Source: Trichobilharzia szidati
Taxonomy: Eukaryota > Platyhelminthes > Trematoda > Strigeidida > Schistosomatidae
Length of the DNA: 64,000 nt
Reading direction: 5' to 3'
NCBI GenBank assembly: GCA_944472155.2
Contig: OX235274.1
Span: 40,298,052-40,362,051 of the forward strand
Shown here: positions 19,741 to 29,796 of the stretch, piece by piece
How the letters are laid out: every line of letters begins with the position of its first letter
Numbering within the stretch: position 1 is the first letter of the stretch
The notes under the pieces: model-generated
Databases searched by the model: none
Told to the model about the DNA's origin: nothing
Seen by the model: only the letters and a program-made list of their open reading frames with translations
Made by a program: the position numbers and the translations under genes

Positions 19741-20108
19741 TTTAATGCTCGCTTGTGAGTTGCTTCAGGATGAAGTTTCCTGGAGTTCTAGTGAGAACTC
19801 ATGACCAGTGAGGTTCATCAAGTCAATTGTTAGGATGGATGTTCCACCGATGACATTAGTTGGTGGTCGTGCTAAATCACGAATTGGTGGAAGTTAGAAT
19901 TCATAAGCCATTGGATCGGGTCCCAATGGCTGAATGACATACGAGCTTGCCTTGCAACCGAAAGTTCCCGTTTTCGAACTCTATTAGTGGGTGCGTACTG
20001 CTGATGATTCCCAAACTAGGATGAAACAGCTGTCTGGCAGTACTCCCTGGTTTTTAATGGTTCTCTAACTGATATCAATCCGTGATCAACTCGTAAAAAC
20101 ATAACTAA
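19741..20108 (+). mobile_element. HHR-SINE with about 20-bp target duplication
   Basis: Full family order: 5' block GGAGTTCTAGTGAGAACTCA, head GGTCCCAATGGCTGAATGAC, decayed B box (GTTTTCGAACTC), hammerhead at 19995-20044, and the 3' end ATCAATCCGTGATCAACTCG. The flanks TTACAAACCAAACTAAAG (near 19716) and TTACAAACCAAACTATAG (near 20112) look like a target duplication of 18 or more bases, longer than those of the PLEs here. That would suggest LINE-type rather than PLE-type insertion. Confidence 0.85.
19995..20045 (+). ncRNA. Hammerhead ribozyme in HHR-SINE, intact core
   Basis: Stem I 5' strand GTACTG (19995-20000), CTGATGA (20001-20007), stem II TCC/GGA with a 7-base loop, GAAA (20023-20026), then CAGCTGTC. 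ACAG/CTGT forms a loopless palindromic stem III, cleavage is expected after GTC (20034), and CAGTAC (20038-20043) closes stem I after a three-base TGG insertion. It is the only HHR-SINE copy here with the exact CUGAUGA and GAAA core in the normal frame. Confidence 0.8.
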
Positions 20109-20109
20109 C

Positions 20110-20700
20110 CCTTACAAACCAAACTATAGCAAAACAATTTTTAAATTATATTATGATGACTGTTTTATGACTCATATGACTGGACAAAGTTTTTGAAAAC
20201 AAGAGATGTCCTTTTTTTACATAGACCTCTGTTCCCTGAATGACGTTGGGACGAGTTTGCCGAACGAAACATTGGAATTACTCATTTCAGTTTCTCTGAG
20301 ATTTTACAAATATAATTTTTACAAATGTCTACTTCTCACTGGGCGTCCAATTATTTTGGAACTATTCGCTCAAATCTTGATCAAAGTTCATATGAATACT
20401 TGAAAAGTTATTGTTTGGAAATCATATTTAGTGCAAGATCTGTGTGTATATCGAAACTGTTTATCTATACACCACTTATGCAGACACAATGGCTTTTATT
20501 TATTCATTTAATCCACCTTGTACTTATTAAGTAAAGTTAGGTAGTTAGCGAAATCCCTTTAAGATGAAAAGACTTCAAAGCTTCAGAAGAGACGAATAAA
20601 ATTACTTATAAATTCACGAATGAATGTATTTACTGTTAGGCTATTACCTACAACATGGAATATTTCTTCAATTTACCATGTTTACTGTCACTACCGCAAA
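20110..20700. other. No recognisable feature
   Basis: Two overlapping short plus-strand frames (20206-20534) have no recognised domains. Probably non-coding. Confidence 0.4.
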
Positions 20701-20704
20701 TATT

Positions 20705-20890
20705 TAACATGTGGGCTTCAAATTCCCAGTAGCAGTGGTATTCGGTTGTCGCGACGTTAGGTTCCCAGCCTCACACTTAACCTACCCCCTTTAACAGTAA
20801 GTATAAGAACGCCCTGGCCGAGGATCGAACCCCGCACCACATGCGTAGTTGGCGAGCATTCTACCTCCGCACCATAGACGCAGTGTCCAT
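20705..20890 (-). mobile_element. SINE-B, decayed
   Basis: The minus strand keeps the head with GGGGTTCGATCCTCG (near 20820-20835) and a GGCTGGGAACCTAAC body, with a GGGCTTCAAATTCCCAG-like tail at 20711. Substitutions are frequent. Confidence 0.65.
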
Positions 20891-20894
20891 AGAG

Positions 20895-22085
20895 TGCTTA
20901 ATTGTCCAAAGCATTAATTAGGCCAGCGATCTTTCAGAAGTTATGCTAAGCAAAACGAACATTGAAATACTATAGATTCTCTGAATGAACAAATCCCTAT
21001 CTTATAAGGATAATAGCCAGAAAATATCTGTTCTGGAAAAAGAAACCATAGTGAAAACATTTCACTGCTTTTTCAATCTTTAACACGTCAACAAAAACAA
21101 AGCCTAAGATATCTGGATTATTAGATTTACTAATTGGCCTCAGACGCAATCTTCAGTTCAGATTCTGTATAACCACTTGCTTACCTATTCTTCATGTCAT
21201 TTTTAATTAAGGTATGTGCATGTAATCAGGCTGAAAGTCAAAATGTTTAAACCACTGACAAGTGGAGCGAAACATAAGAATTTCGAGGTAAATTTATAAA
21301 CTATGCTCTCTATGTGGACATCCTATCGCAGTTTACAATTTAGTATAATTTTGTGAAGTAATTGCTAAGTATTACTATTTTCATGTTTTATTGCGTTGGA
21401 TTTGGAAATATGCGTTCACTTTTTGTGTTATTTAACCAGTAGATGGTTTGAAGAAACTGCATTGAATAAATACTCCATTTGTTATCAGCAGAGAGCTTCT
21501 ACAGCCTTGAAACTGTATAGTATAACATTATTTACATTTCCTAGTCGTGTGTTTTCATGATCCCAACCTGTTTCTATCACTTTTTACACTGTTTGAAGCA
21601 CTGCAATCCACCTCCGATACTTTGTGACATATATATAAAGTTCTGTACAATAAGGGGATAGTGAAGACTGGAAAAGTATGTCGTGTTAGGGATCTATTAT
21701 AATCCAGTTAATTATCAAAGTTGTACTAATGCAAGTAATAAAACATTCGAGAAGAACAATACGTTCTACTGCGTTAAATAAGGACATACGCACTTGTCAA
21801 ATCTATGGAAGGGAGCTTTAACATTAATAACAGTAAATATGGGAAATATTATCGTTTTTAGCATTTATATTAAGTTATATTAGAAGGTGAATAACCAATC
21901 TTTGTCTATTTTTGTTAAATCTGAGGGATTCATCTGACAATCGGAGAGTATGTTTGTTATTTGTATGAGAAAAAATGAAGTGCTAACTAGTTACCAATAA
22001 TCCATAAAAACATAGTAAAATAAGTAATGGAAGTTGTCAGCTGTGGAGTTGAAGCGCCACAACAGAAACATGTGCGCGTTGCTTT
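20895..22085. other. No recognisable feature
   Basis: About 1.2 kb AT-rich, no long frame, no shared repeat identified. Confidence 0.45.
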
Positions 22086-22094
22086 CCTTTTTTC

Positions 22095-22300
22095 AGTGAA
22101 AAAAGGGCTTCATGCCTTACACTTTGAAGTTTCAGGAGCACTGGTGTTGCTTTTTACGCGGTGAGGTACTTAACCTGACGCCGAAACCTGACTGGCTAGT
22201 AAGGTAGGCAAAGTTCAGGTGTGTATCGGCTGTGAATAAAATCCTGACGAAGTGCGTGGCTGGTGAGCTTCCAATCACTGGACCCCCGACACACACCACA
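22095..22300 (-). mobile_element. SINE-B, decayed
   Basis: The minus strand has a head with GCCACGCACTTCGTCAGG, a diverged body and an AAGGGCTTCATGCCTTACAC-like tail at 22105. The B box is unrecognisable. Confidence 0.55.
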
Positions 22301-22589
22301 ACAGGAATAAGAAATAATTAATTGTTTAATCTGTTAATAGGCAGCACATCAACTTAGCATTTACATGAAATGCCTAATTCTTTCCTTACTGACTGTTAAA
22401 CAATCATACCTACTCAGCAAAATTATACATTTTCATTTCTCATGGAAAATGGTCAAAGCGCATTACCATTTATTAGGAAAAAGACACAAAAACTGGCGAA
22501 AGGTCTGAAATAAGCAGTAGAGACCTTTATTATTTGCGATATTGTTCACCTTGGATATACTGTATGTATATACACTGTCTATATCCTCT

Positions 22590-22805
22590 TTCTGTGCGTC
22601 GATACTTTAGTAGTAGAATACTTGCCATTACGCACGTGGTCCGGATTTCAGTCCCCAGTCGAGGTGATTCGGAACCCCACCTAGGCCGTAGTAATCCAAG
22701 TAAAGGGGAAGCTAGAGGGGAGGCTAGCGACCCTACTCCATTAGAAATATACACCATTGTCACTGAAATTTCAGGGTCCAAGCTTGAAGCCTCATATTTC
22801 AAACA
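22590..22805 (+). mobile_element. SINE-B
   Basis: The head contains TTAGTAGTAGAATACTTGCC and CATTACGCACGTGGTCCGG, with a mutated B box (GATTTCAGTCCCC). The body includes GAGGCTAGCGACCCTACTCC, and a tail with CAAGCTTGAAGCCTCATA follows. The order matches the copy at 38320. Both strands show frames of about 90 codons, which come from the SINE body and not from a gene. Confidence 0.7.
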
Positions 22806-22984
22806 GAACTTGAGAAAACAAAATTAATATCCTACGTTTAGATATCACAATCATTCAATGTAATTTTGTATTTGATAGAGTTTTGTTATCATCAACTACT
22901 CTTTTCATATCGTAATAAAATTTTGTATTCCTTGTATTAATCCCAGTGAGATAGCCTGAATTTAGCAACACTGTGACACATTAA

Positions 22985-23170
22985 ATATGTGTAACCTTGG
23001 AGAAACTCATGTAACTCGTTAGATTCGAACCTGTATCAGTCAGTGCTACATTCAGATACTTTACCACCGAGCCGCTTGTGCTCTCAACTGATCTCCTGCA
23101 GAACTATGTTGGATACAGTACAGGTGGAATTAGTTCCTTCAAGGTTTCGGATATGCCTTGCTGAAGAGTA
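22985..23170 (-). mobile_element. SINE-C, decayed
   Basis: Minus-strand similarity to 2095-2290 and 45602-45790: a head with CGGTGGTAAAGTATCTGAAT and a B-box-like ACAGGTTCGAATCT, then a body with ATGAGTTTCTCCAAGG. The second half at 23130-23165 reads as an inverted piece of the same body. Confidence 0.55.
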
Positions 23171-23174
23171 CCAA

Positions 23175-23640
23175 CACACATATATATAATTGTAAATGTG
23201 TGGTTATTGTTCGAATCCCTTTTTCTAATTAATATGATGCTACACTCAGTAAAGTGTAATCATTCCGTTAATGTTGCATAATAATGATGTGAATCATTCT
23301 AATTTACCGTTTGGGGAAGATTTCCAAATACCCATACATCAGTAATGACTTCTCTGTACCTGACATCCTATTTTGATGAAGGCTACTTTTTAAGGTTCAC
23401 GCCTAAATGACTGACTTAGGTTCAGTATGGAGCTTTGCACAGAGTTTGTGAAATAACATAAGGCACACAAAAGTAGAGAGAAAATTGCTAAGAACCTATG
23501 ATGAACTGAAAGGAAGGAAAAAATTAGTAGGTGTGGAATTCTGAGAATTTAATGCGTCAAGGAGGCTATAAAGAATGAGTGAATCTACTCCACTGAGAAA
23601 AACTTCGAACTATATCACAAACAGTCTCAAGTTTTCGTAA
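23175..23640. other. No recognisable feature
   Basis: AT-rich spacer with nothing assignable. Confidence 0.4.
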
Positions 23641-23644
23641 TCGT

Positions 23645-24130
23645 TATTATTATTATCATCATCACTATTCCCTTGGATTCTGAGTAGAACAAAGGGCTTC
23701 TGCAGCAAATCTGCACTTCATCTTGTTTTCTACAGTCTTTAGGACCCAACCACATGACTGCCTATAATCTCATATCTTATCACACAATCTCCTCCATGTC
23801 ACGCTCTGACCAACGCCCAACTCATTCTTTTCACTCACCGGTCTTCTCAGCGTGTGTCTGATCAATCTCCATATCCTTCGGTATGTTTGTTGGGCAGTAG
23901 ATTCTTGGGCGATTCGTAGCCTGTTAGAGTTCTTAATTGCTAATCCTGTCTTCACTGCCTTCTCTGGCAACTTGTTGGTTTTCGCATGTAAACCTTCGAG
24001 GTTGTGTGACATTATCCGTCAATCGTCCAAGAAGTCCAGAACTACCAGTGTATTTTTGTTCGTACAGTGTATGCCCATCTTCTCACTCTCCTTGGTCTGT
24101 CACATGATCCAGTGCACCACCAATACTACC
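23645..24130 (-). mobile_element. RTE-like LINE, internally deleted relic
   Basis: On the minus strand, pieces corresponding to the 3' end (GAGTAGAACAAAGGGCTTC at 23682), the WRRLCDKI block, RRIWRLIRHTLRRP, and then directly SHNLEGLHAKTNKLPEKAVK from the RT end. The stretch between (YLGS to LLYGSETW) is missing. Beyond 24015 a few RT-like phrases continue to about 24125. Confidence 0.65.
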
Positions 24131-24334
24131 ACCAGGCGGGTTTGTTTTGTGTAACTGGTAACAATTATTTCAATTTATTCCTTCTCTGGATTGTCTGGAT
24201 TTTGAAGAAAAAATTCGACTTTTATTATGAACTCTCACTTTTGAGAACGTTGCCTAACTGATATTTGTCGTGGCAAAAATACTTTGACATTTTTCATCAT
24301 TTTATATACAGTGTGAAACTAAACGTGAGGATAT

Positions 24335-24500
24335 ATGAAAACCAGGGAGTACTGGACAGACTTTTCATCCTATTTTGTTACTCATCAGTGGTGAGCATCC
24401 ACCGGGTTTTGAAACCCAAGGCCTTCAGGTTACAGAGAAATCTTGTAGACCATTCAGCCACTGGGACCCGAGAAACGAATTCTTCAGTATTAATCTGATG
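24335..24500 (-). mobile_element. HHR-SINE, 3' half, head-to-head with next copy
   Basis: Minus strand: tRNA-like head (GTGGCTGAATGGTCTACAAG, mutated B box), hammerhead at 24349-24395 and a truncated 3' end. The adjoining 24505-24835 copy has the opposite orientation. Confidence 0.75.
24349..24395 (-). ncRNA. Hammerhead ribozyme in HHR-SINE (weak stem II and stem III)
   Basis: The minus strand reads CACTGATGAGTAAC, a loop, GGATGAAAAGTCTGTC, then CAGTACTC. CTGATGA, GAAA and the GTC site are present, but stem II barely pairs, stem III is AAGT/CTGT, and the stem I 5' strand has lost GTACTG. Confidence 0.5.
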
Positions 24501-24504
24501 TTAG

Positions 24505-24838
24505 CTAATGAATGGCTACAGGGCAAAGTTACTTGAAGTCCTAGTGAGAAGTCGTGACCAGTGAGATCCACTCAGTCGGTATTGAAGATAAATACTTGCG
24601 GATGACACTGGTTGATGTTCGCGATTAAATCACGAATTGTGAGGTACTAGAATCCATTGGCCACTAAATCGCAGTGTCTGAATAATTGACGAGCTTTCCT
24701 TGTGACCAGAAGGTCCTGGACTCTAACCCTGGTAGGTGCATACTGCCCATGAGTTCCAAATTAGGACGAAATAGCTGTCCAGTACTTCGTGCTGGTATTC
24801 AATGGTTCTCTTACTGATATCAATATCCATGATAAAAG
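24505..24838 (+). mobile_element. HHR-SINE, full length, decayed ribozyme
   Basis: 5' block TGAAGTCCTAGTGAGAAGTC, head with CAGTGTCTGAATAATTGACG, a B-box relic, ribozyme relic at 24748-24790 (CCCATGA in place of CTGATGA, GAAAT, AGCTGTC, CAGTAC) and the 3' end GGTTCTCTTACTGATATCAA. Confidence 0.75.
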
Positions 24839-25064
24839 CTAAAACAAATCAAACTCCTACAAATAAATTCGTGAAAATGATATCTAAAATGTTTTATTCG
24901 CAAGTCCCTTTAAATTATTATGAGCGTTTTGAGTTCTGTGACAGTTAAACTCACGAACAGTATTCGGTAGGCATTTCAATGTCCCAAATAATCATATGAG
25001 CGGACTACTAAACCTCATGTTGTTTCGCGGATGACTAGCAGTTGGTTTATCCGCCAAATAACAT

Positions 25065-25170
25065 CAGTGTTAATCCTCAGACATCATCAAAGCATCCATA
25101 ATCGAAGCCCACATAACAACAGAAGCCAAGCATTTCAGTTTAGTCAGACAATGGGAAAATTAGAAATGAA
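25065..25170 (+). mobile_element. Sm-alpha-like tail, decayed
   Basis: CAGACATCATCAAAGCATCC, then AAGCCCACATAACAACAGAA and AAGCATTTCAGTTTAGTCAG align base by base with the conserved tail at 15945-16040. No head or ribozyme is next to it. Confidence 0.6.
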
Positions 25171-25264
25171 CTTAGACAAAATAAGGACTATTAAAGTGTT
25201 GTATTTGATGTATTTCACAATGGTGCTTTCCTAGAACCTGTAGCAGTGTATGCTAATAATACTT

Positions 25265-26385
25265 TTTTTTAATAATATTAATAATAGCTTTATTCCGAAC
25301 AGTATTTGTGGTACAGGTATGGAATTTTCAGCGTGCATTACAATATTACATCTAATTACCTCATTAATTTTTATAAGATTTTAAAAATAAAAAGCAACAA
25401 GAACAAAAAGAAAAAAGAGAAATAAAAGAAATAAAAAAGAACGACGTTGCATTCACATATTTAAACAATGCACCACAGGATATGAAATATAAAATTGGTG
25501 TGTAATAGAATATTTGAGCAACAATATAATAGTAACAAAGAAAGGAGAACAAAAGCCAATGGGAATTATTTGTTAGAGTGCCGCAGTAAGGTGATCGTGT
25601 CATACCTAACGGATTTCTCATCACATAACAGCTGTACCAGATAAGGTATTGTGGAGTTTTTGTACTTGGTAGTCCTGGCATATAGCCTGCTATAGTTGCT
25701 TCTAGTTCTACCAGATGAAATGCAAGGAGAGAGCTGCATATAGAGAGGGTGTTCGGGGACTGACAATATAGAATTTGCTAGTTTCTTACATGACATTATA
25801 GTCTATCCACAATGGTGTTAACCAGTTGGTTTAACGAAATCCCACTTCCCCTACTAGCAGCTTTTAGTGCCCTACGCAGCAAAGCAAAGTCTTTCTTAGG
25901 TAATCCAGGAAAGATTAATGGGGAGCAGTAAAGAGGGATGGTTAGAATACAAGAGTTGACAAACCGAGAAAGCAAAGAATGCATTATACCAGACTGCCTT
26001 AACTTCCTAACGTAGAACGTTAAGCGAAACATCTTTCTAGTAACTAGCACGATATGAGAGGACCAGGAAAGATCGGAGGAAATACTCAGTCCAAGGTACT
26101 TGACATTAGATGTAGTTTCAACTTCTATGCCGTCAATGATAGTGGGACCATGTGAGCTAGCTAGTTGTTGTAGGTCACGTTTTCGTCTGAAAGTGAAATT
26201 TACTACCTGACATTTAGACGGATTCAGCTTAAGACCGTTTGAAGAGGACCACTGACTAATTTCCGAGAGAAAGTTATTTAATTTGGAACAGTCTGACTGA
26301 GAGTCGACAGGCATGGAGACAGAGAGGTCATCAGCATACTTGACAAAAGTGGCTACATATTTAAGGGTAAATATACACATTAGGA
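25265..26385 (-). mobile_element. CR1-like LINE, 5'-truncated
   Basis: Minus-strand LINE: RT end and C-terminus (see next entry), then a second frame 25566-25796 with HPLYMQLSPCISSGRTRSNY and TTKYKNSTIPYLVQLLC, typical of the end of CR1/jockey-type ORF2. A 3' UTR runs to about 25265, ending in the stretch GTACAGGTATGGAATTTTCA (25313-25332) that is also the tail of SINE-A. A second copy is at 44160-45180. It resembles schistosome SR1-type elements; the exact family is unverified. Confidence 0.8.
25796..26380 (-). pseudogene. CR1-like LINE RT C-terminal half
   Basis: 194-residue frame. The catalytic YADD is at residues 15-18, followed by NGLKLNPSKCQVVNFTFRRK (motif D region), VKYLGLSISSDLSWSSHI (about 91-108), and a helical thumb ending PGLPKKDFALLRRALKAASR. 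The order is that of non-LTR RTs. The upstream RT motifs and the endonuclease are missing, so this is a 5'-truncated relic. The Met shown is not a natural start. Confidence 0.8.
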
Positions 26386-26544
26386 AAAATCTAATTTCTG
26401 TGAAATTCTGATTAAGACTAAACTGCAGTCTTGTACTTTATTAATGCACAAGATATTCAGAGCACTATAATCAGATGTAAGTTTCATATTTGATAACAAC
26501 TAACTGATAAAAAATGCCCATTAAAATTTTCTAAAGGAATGCCT

Positions 26545-27535
26545 ACTGAACAAAGAATATTCTTTTCAGTAGCCTGTTCTTCATCAGGTTCTACAGTTAT
26601 ATTTACATATCAGTGAATAAATTAGTGATATTAACAACATTAGTGTTCTTTAAATGACATCTAATCAATAATAATAATATCAATGAATTACAGCTAAGAA
26701 GCTAGGAAGAATATCAGACAGGCAAATTAGGAAAAGTAACAATACAAATTCATGAATATATAGTCTCCACTGAAGGACAGTCAGGGCAGTAGTTGTGGCT
26801 GGACTTGCTCCTTCTTCTACACACAGGGTACTGGTTGTTTCAGACGAATCGTGATAGCCTCAGCAGATTGGAGTAAGAGGTACCTGGATGTTTTTGGCAA
26901 TTTGTTTAGTACTCAATAGATGATAGAGAAGGACTCTTCAGTATCACCTTTATGGCTGTTTTGTGGAGCGAGTTATATTGCCCGTTGCTCTAGGAACATG
27001 AATTTTCGTGTTCGCTCGGGAACATCTATCAGTGTGGTTAAGTAAAGGTGTAGTTGGAATCTTCAACATTTCGATATTAGATCACCTGATCGAAACCGGC
27101 CAAAAAGTCAGCATTGAAGAATCCTTCTCCATCATCTATCGATTACCAAAGAAATTGCCAAGAACATCCAGTTACCTCACACACCAAGCAATTGAAGCTA
27201 TCAATATTTTCTTGTAACAGCCAGTGCTTTGTGTGCAGAAGAAGCAAGTTCAGCCAACACTACCGCCCTGGCACTCTGTGGAGACTATATACTCATGAAT
27301 TTGTATTATTATTTTTCCTAATTTGCCTCTGATATTCAGTGTGTACTGTTACATTGATGTTATCGAATTGTAATCCGCTGATAGTATTATTATTGATTCA
27401 ATGTTATTTAAACAACACTAATATTGTTAATAACACTAATTCATTCACTAATATGTAAATATAACCGTAGAACCTGATGAAGAACAGGTTACTGAAAAGA
27501 ATATTCTTTGTTCAGTAACCATTCCTTTGAATAAC
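26545..27535 (+). mobile_element. PLE-6 end with inverted tail copies
   Basis: The right arm (about 27115-27535, plus strand) and left arm (about 26545-26942, minus strand) are reverse complements over some 400 bases, both ending in AACAAAGAATATTCTTTTCA or its complement. Between and into the right arm runs a PLE C-terminus: CGASYIARCSRNMNFRVR, REHLSVWLSKGVVG (shifted frame), SILDHLIETGQKVSIEE and, past a stop, QPVLCVQKKQ. The GIY-YIG core is frameshifted. Confidence 0.8.
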
Positions 27536-27539
27536 TAAC

Positions 27540-28355
27540 TGATTAAAACTTCCTAAGTCTTTCACATTCTTTTACACGCAAATAGACAAACAATTTTCGT
27601 ATTGTTAACTTACAGGTTTCCAAGGTAACTGTGAGAAAGCTCCTAATGGTGAAATGAAGTTTATGAAGAAGGTTACTCTAACATCCCAGTTTCTTTGTGT
27701 TAGGTCATATGTTTTTGTCTTACTAATGCTCATGTTATTCGACGTGTTCTTCAATTTAATCTCTTGACATGCATGAATTTATTTAACAGATGCAGTTTAT
27801 TTCAGTGTCACTACATATGTTGTTTAGAATTTCAAATTTACCACACTATATTGAAAACACTACATAAAAATAGGATATCTGTTAATGTTATACTTTGTAT
27901 AGTGTAGGCTGATGGCAGATAAAAGAAAATCACATGTAGGCTTAACATTACTGAAATATGTACTTTGATTGGTCTGAATCCAGCCTGTTCATTATTCTCT
28001 GAATTAGGAAAGGATCTTTGCACTTAGGCAGTTTAACCATAGACAGTTAGAAAAATATTCAGAATATGCCTACTAGAGAAAATAATTAATAGGATTAACA
28101 ATCAGATTTCTCAACTAAATTAGAATACGACCACTAGCCATAAGATATTCAAAAAAAAGTGAAGAAAATGTTAAGTTCATGTAAGAATAGAACTCGGGCT
28201 CTGTTATAGAATATAATGCCATAATAAGATATTACACCACAGTGATTCAGTGCTGATATAACTAGCTGGCGTATTGAGCACAGGTTATTGTCCATAATCA
28301 TATCCATGTGGTGTGGTTATGACCCAATTGAAAAATATAGTAAATGACAAAGATT
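27540..28355. other. No recognisable feature
   Basis: AT-rich; no repeat or gene identified. Confidence 0.45.
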
Positions 28356-28359
28356 ATTT

Positions 28360-28440
28360 TTTTAAATTTTTATTTTTGATTGCAGCTTGATTCCACACCG
28401 TATTTTTTGGTACAGGTATGGAATTTCCAGCATGTGATAT
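28360..28440 (-). mobile_element. SINE-A tail fragment
   Basis: GCTTGATTCCACACCGTATT followed by TTGGTACAGGTATGGAATTT is the minus-strand tail of SINE-A (compare 40074-40130) and of the CR1-like LINE. The tRNA-like head is absent. Confidence 0.6.
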
Positions 28441-29130
28441 TATTATTATTGTTTCCTTTAATTCCTAGAGGAGCATAGGGCTTCAGCCGTGCGTCTCCAT
28501 TGCGTTCGGTTCTCTGCTAGAATCTTCACCTGGCTCCAAGTCTGCCCACACGTTTTCATCTCCTCTTCACATGACCTCCTCCAAGTCACCCTTGCACTGA
28601 CGACCAACTCGCCGCTTCCCATTCGGGCTCCACTCTAGCAATGGCTTGTCTAGTGATGTCACTTGATAGTTTCCTCAGAGTATGGTCAATCCATCTCCAT
28701 TTCTTCCTGCCTACTTATTGCACAATCGGTTCTTGATTGGTTTGCTCCCAGAGATCTCTGTTGCTGATCCTCTCTGACTGGCCATCTGATCTTGAGTATT
28801 GAGAGAAGACAACTGTTAATGAAGGTCTGTAGTTTGTTTGAGATGCTCTTCATGACGCGCCAAGTCTCTGATCCGTATAGTGAGTAGTACTGACTTCACA
28901 TTGGAGTTGAAAATCCGGATCTTATTTTTGATGCTGAGTGCTGTTGACCTCCACACAGACTTTAGAGTAGTGAAAGCTTGTCTTGCTTTCCCGGTTCTTT
29001 CTTTGATATCCTCGTCAGTTCCGCCTGTAGTTGAAACTATGCTTCCCAGGTAGGTAAAAGAGGTTGTTTCTTTCAGGTTCCTTCCATTCATGCTGTTTGT
29101 TGTCTGTTGTTGTTGTTGTTGCTGTTGGTG
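28440..29130 (-). mobile_element. RTE-like LINE, 5'-truncated
   Basis: A (ATT)n run at 28441-28450 marks the 3' end. Minus-strand blocks follow: the GTGACTTGGAGGAGG region of the C-terminus, then frame 28816-29091 with TSFTYLGSIVSTTGG and SIKNKIRIFNSNVKSVLLTI. It breaks at CTGTTGTTGTTG (29103-29125), a run that encodes Gln in the better copies. Closest to the copy at 46260-47345 (both share the RTGKARQAFTTLKSVW-type subfamily residues). Confidence 0.8.
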
Positions 29131-29229
29131 GGATTCGATAAACTAAGACCTGACAAAGTCATTTCTAGTATAGAAATAGTATTAAGCATAATAAAAAGAA
29201 CAGCTGCTTAGCAGGTCAGAATACAATGA

Positions 29230-29796
29230 CCATTGACATTGTAACACCAGAAGAAGGCCATAAAGAACTTATGGAAACAAGAAATATCAACTATTAAAAA
29301 TTAAGGAATGATATAAATATAGTAATTGCGAAATAATCCAAGTGAAAACCAACGGTAGTTATGGTCTTATAAGACTGTGTTAACAAACTCAATGAATATA
29401 TATCCAAATGCGTTCATATGAGAAGATTAAGAAATCTGTGAACATGGTAATTGAATAGGACCATAAACCCTGCAATTTATCAAGTACACTATATGAAGGC
29501 GTCTCTGAATGAGCCAAAACGATCTAACTTAATGGCTAGGACTAACAATCCTAATAGAATGCAGCGTATTATTAGAATTCATAAAGCAGGATGTCTTATA
29601 AGGTCAGCAGTTGATTTAAGAAAAACACCCTGATATATAACCCATCAAAATGTCTAGCATGAGTATTATGCTCCAGTAGAGATCGGTGATATTCTGGACT
29701 ATCAGATTCGTATAAAAAGATATAAAGGCTCAAGAAAATTCAATTAGTAAACGATGAAAAAATTATTCGTTTTAATATGACAAGTTTGTATACAAA
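29230..29796 (+). mobile_element. PLE-5, 5' part (host of a nested PLE)
   Basis: The plus strand keeps an ADKG-type region near 29320-29350 (KPTVVM), then frame 29451-29633 with RIIRIHKAGCLIRSAVDLRK (RT finger, canonical K-x-H-K-x-G-x-P-x-R-P-I-V), and FNMTSLYTN near 29770-29797 (motif A; the Asp is Asn here). The element is interrupted at TTTGTATACAAA (29785-29796) and resumes at 31027. Confidence 0.7.

Noticed and set aside
22530..22827. Overlapping 90-97 codon frames on both strands as genes
   Set aside because: They coincide with a SINE-B copy, whose body happens to be open in several frames.
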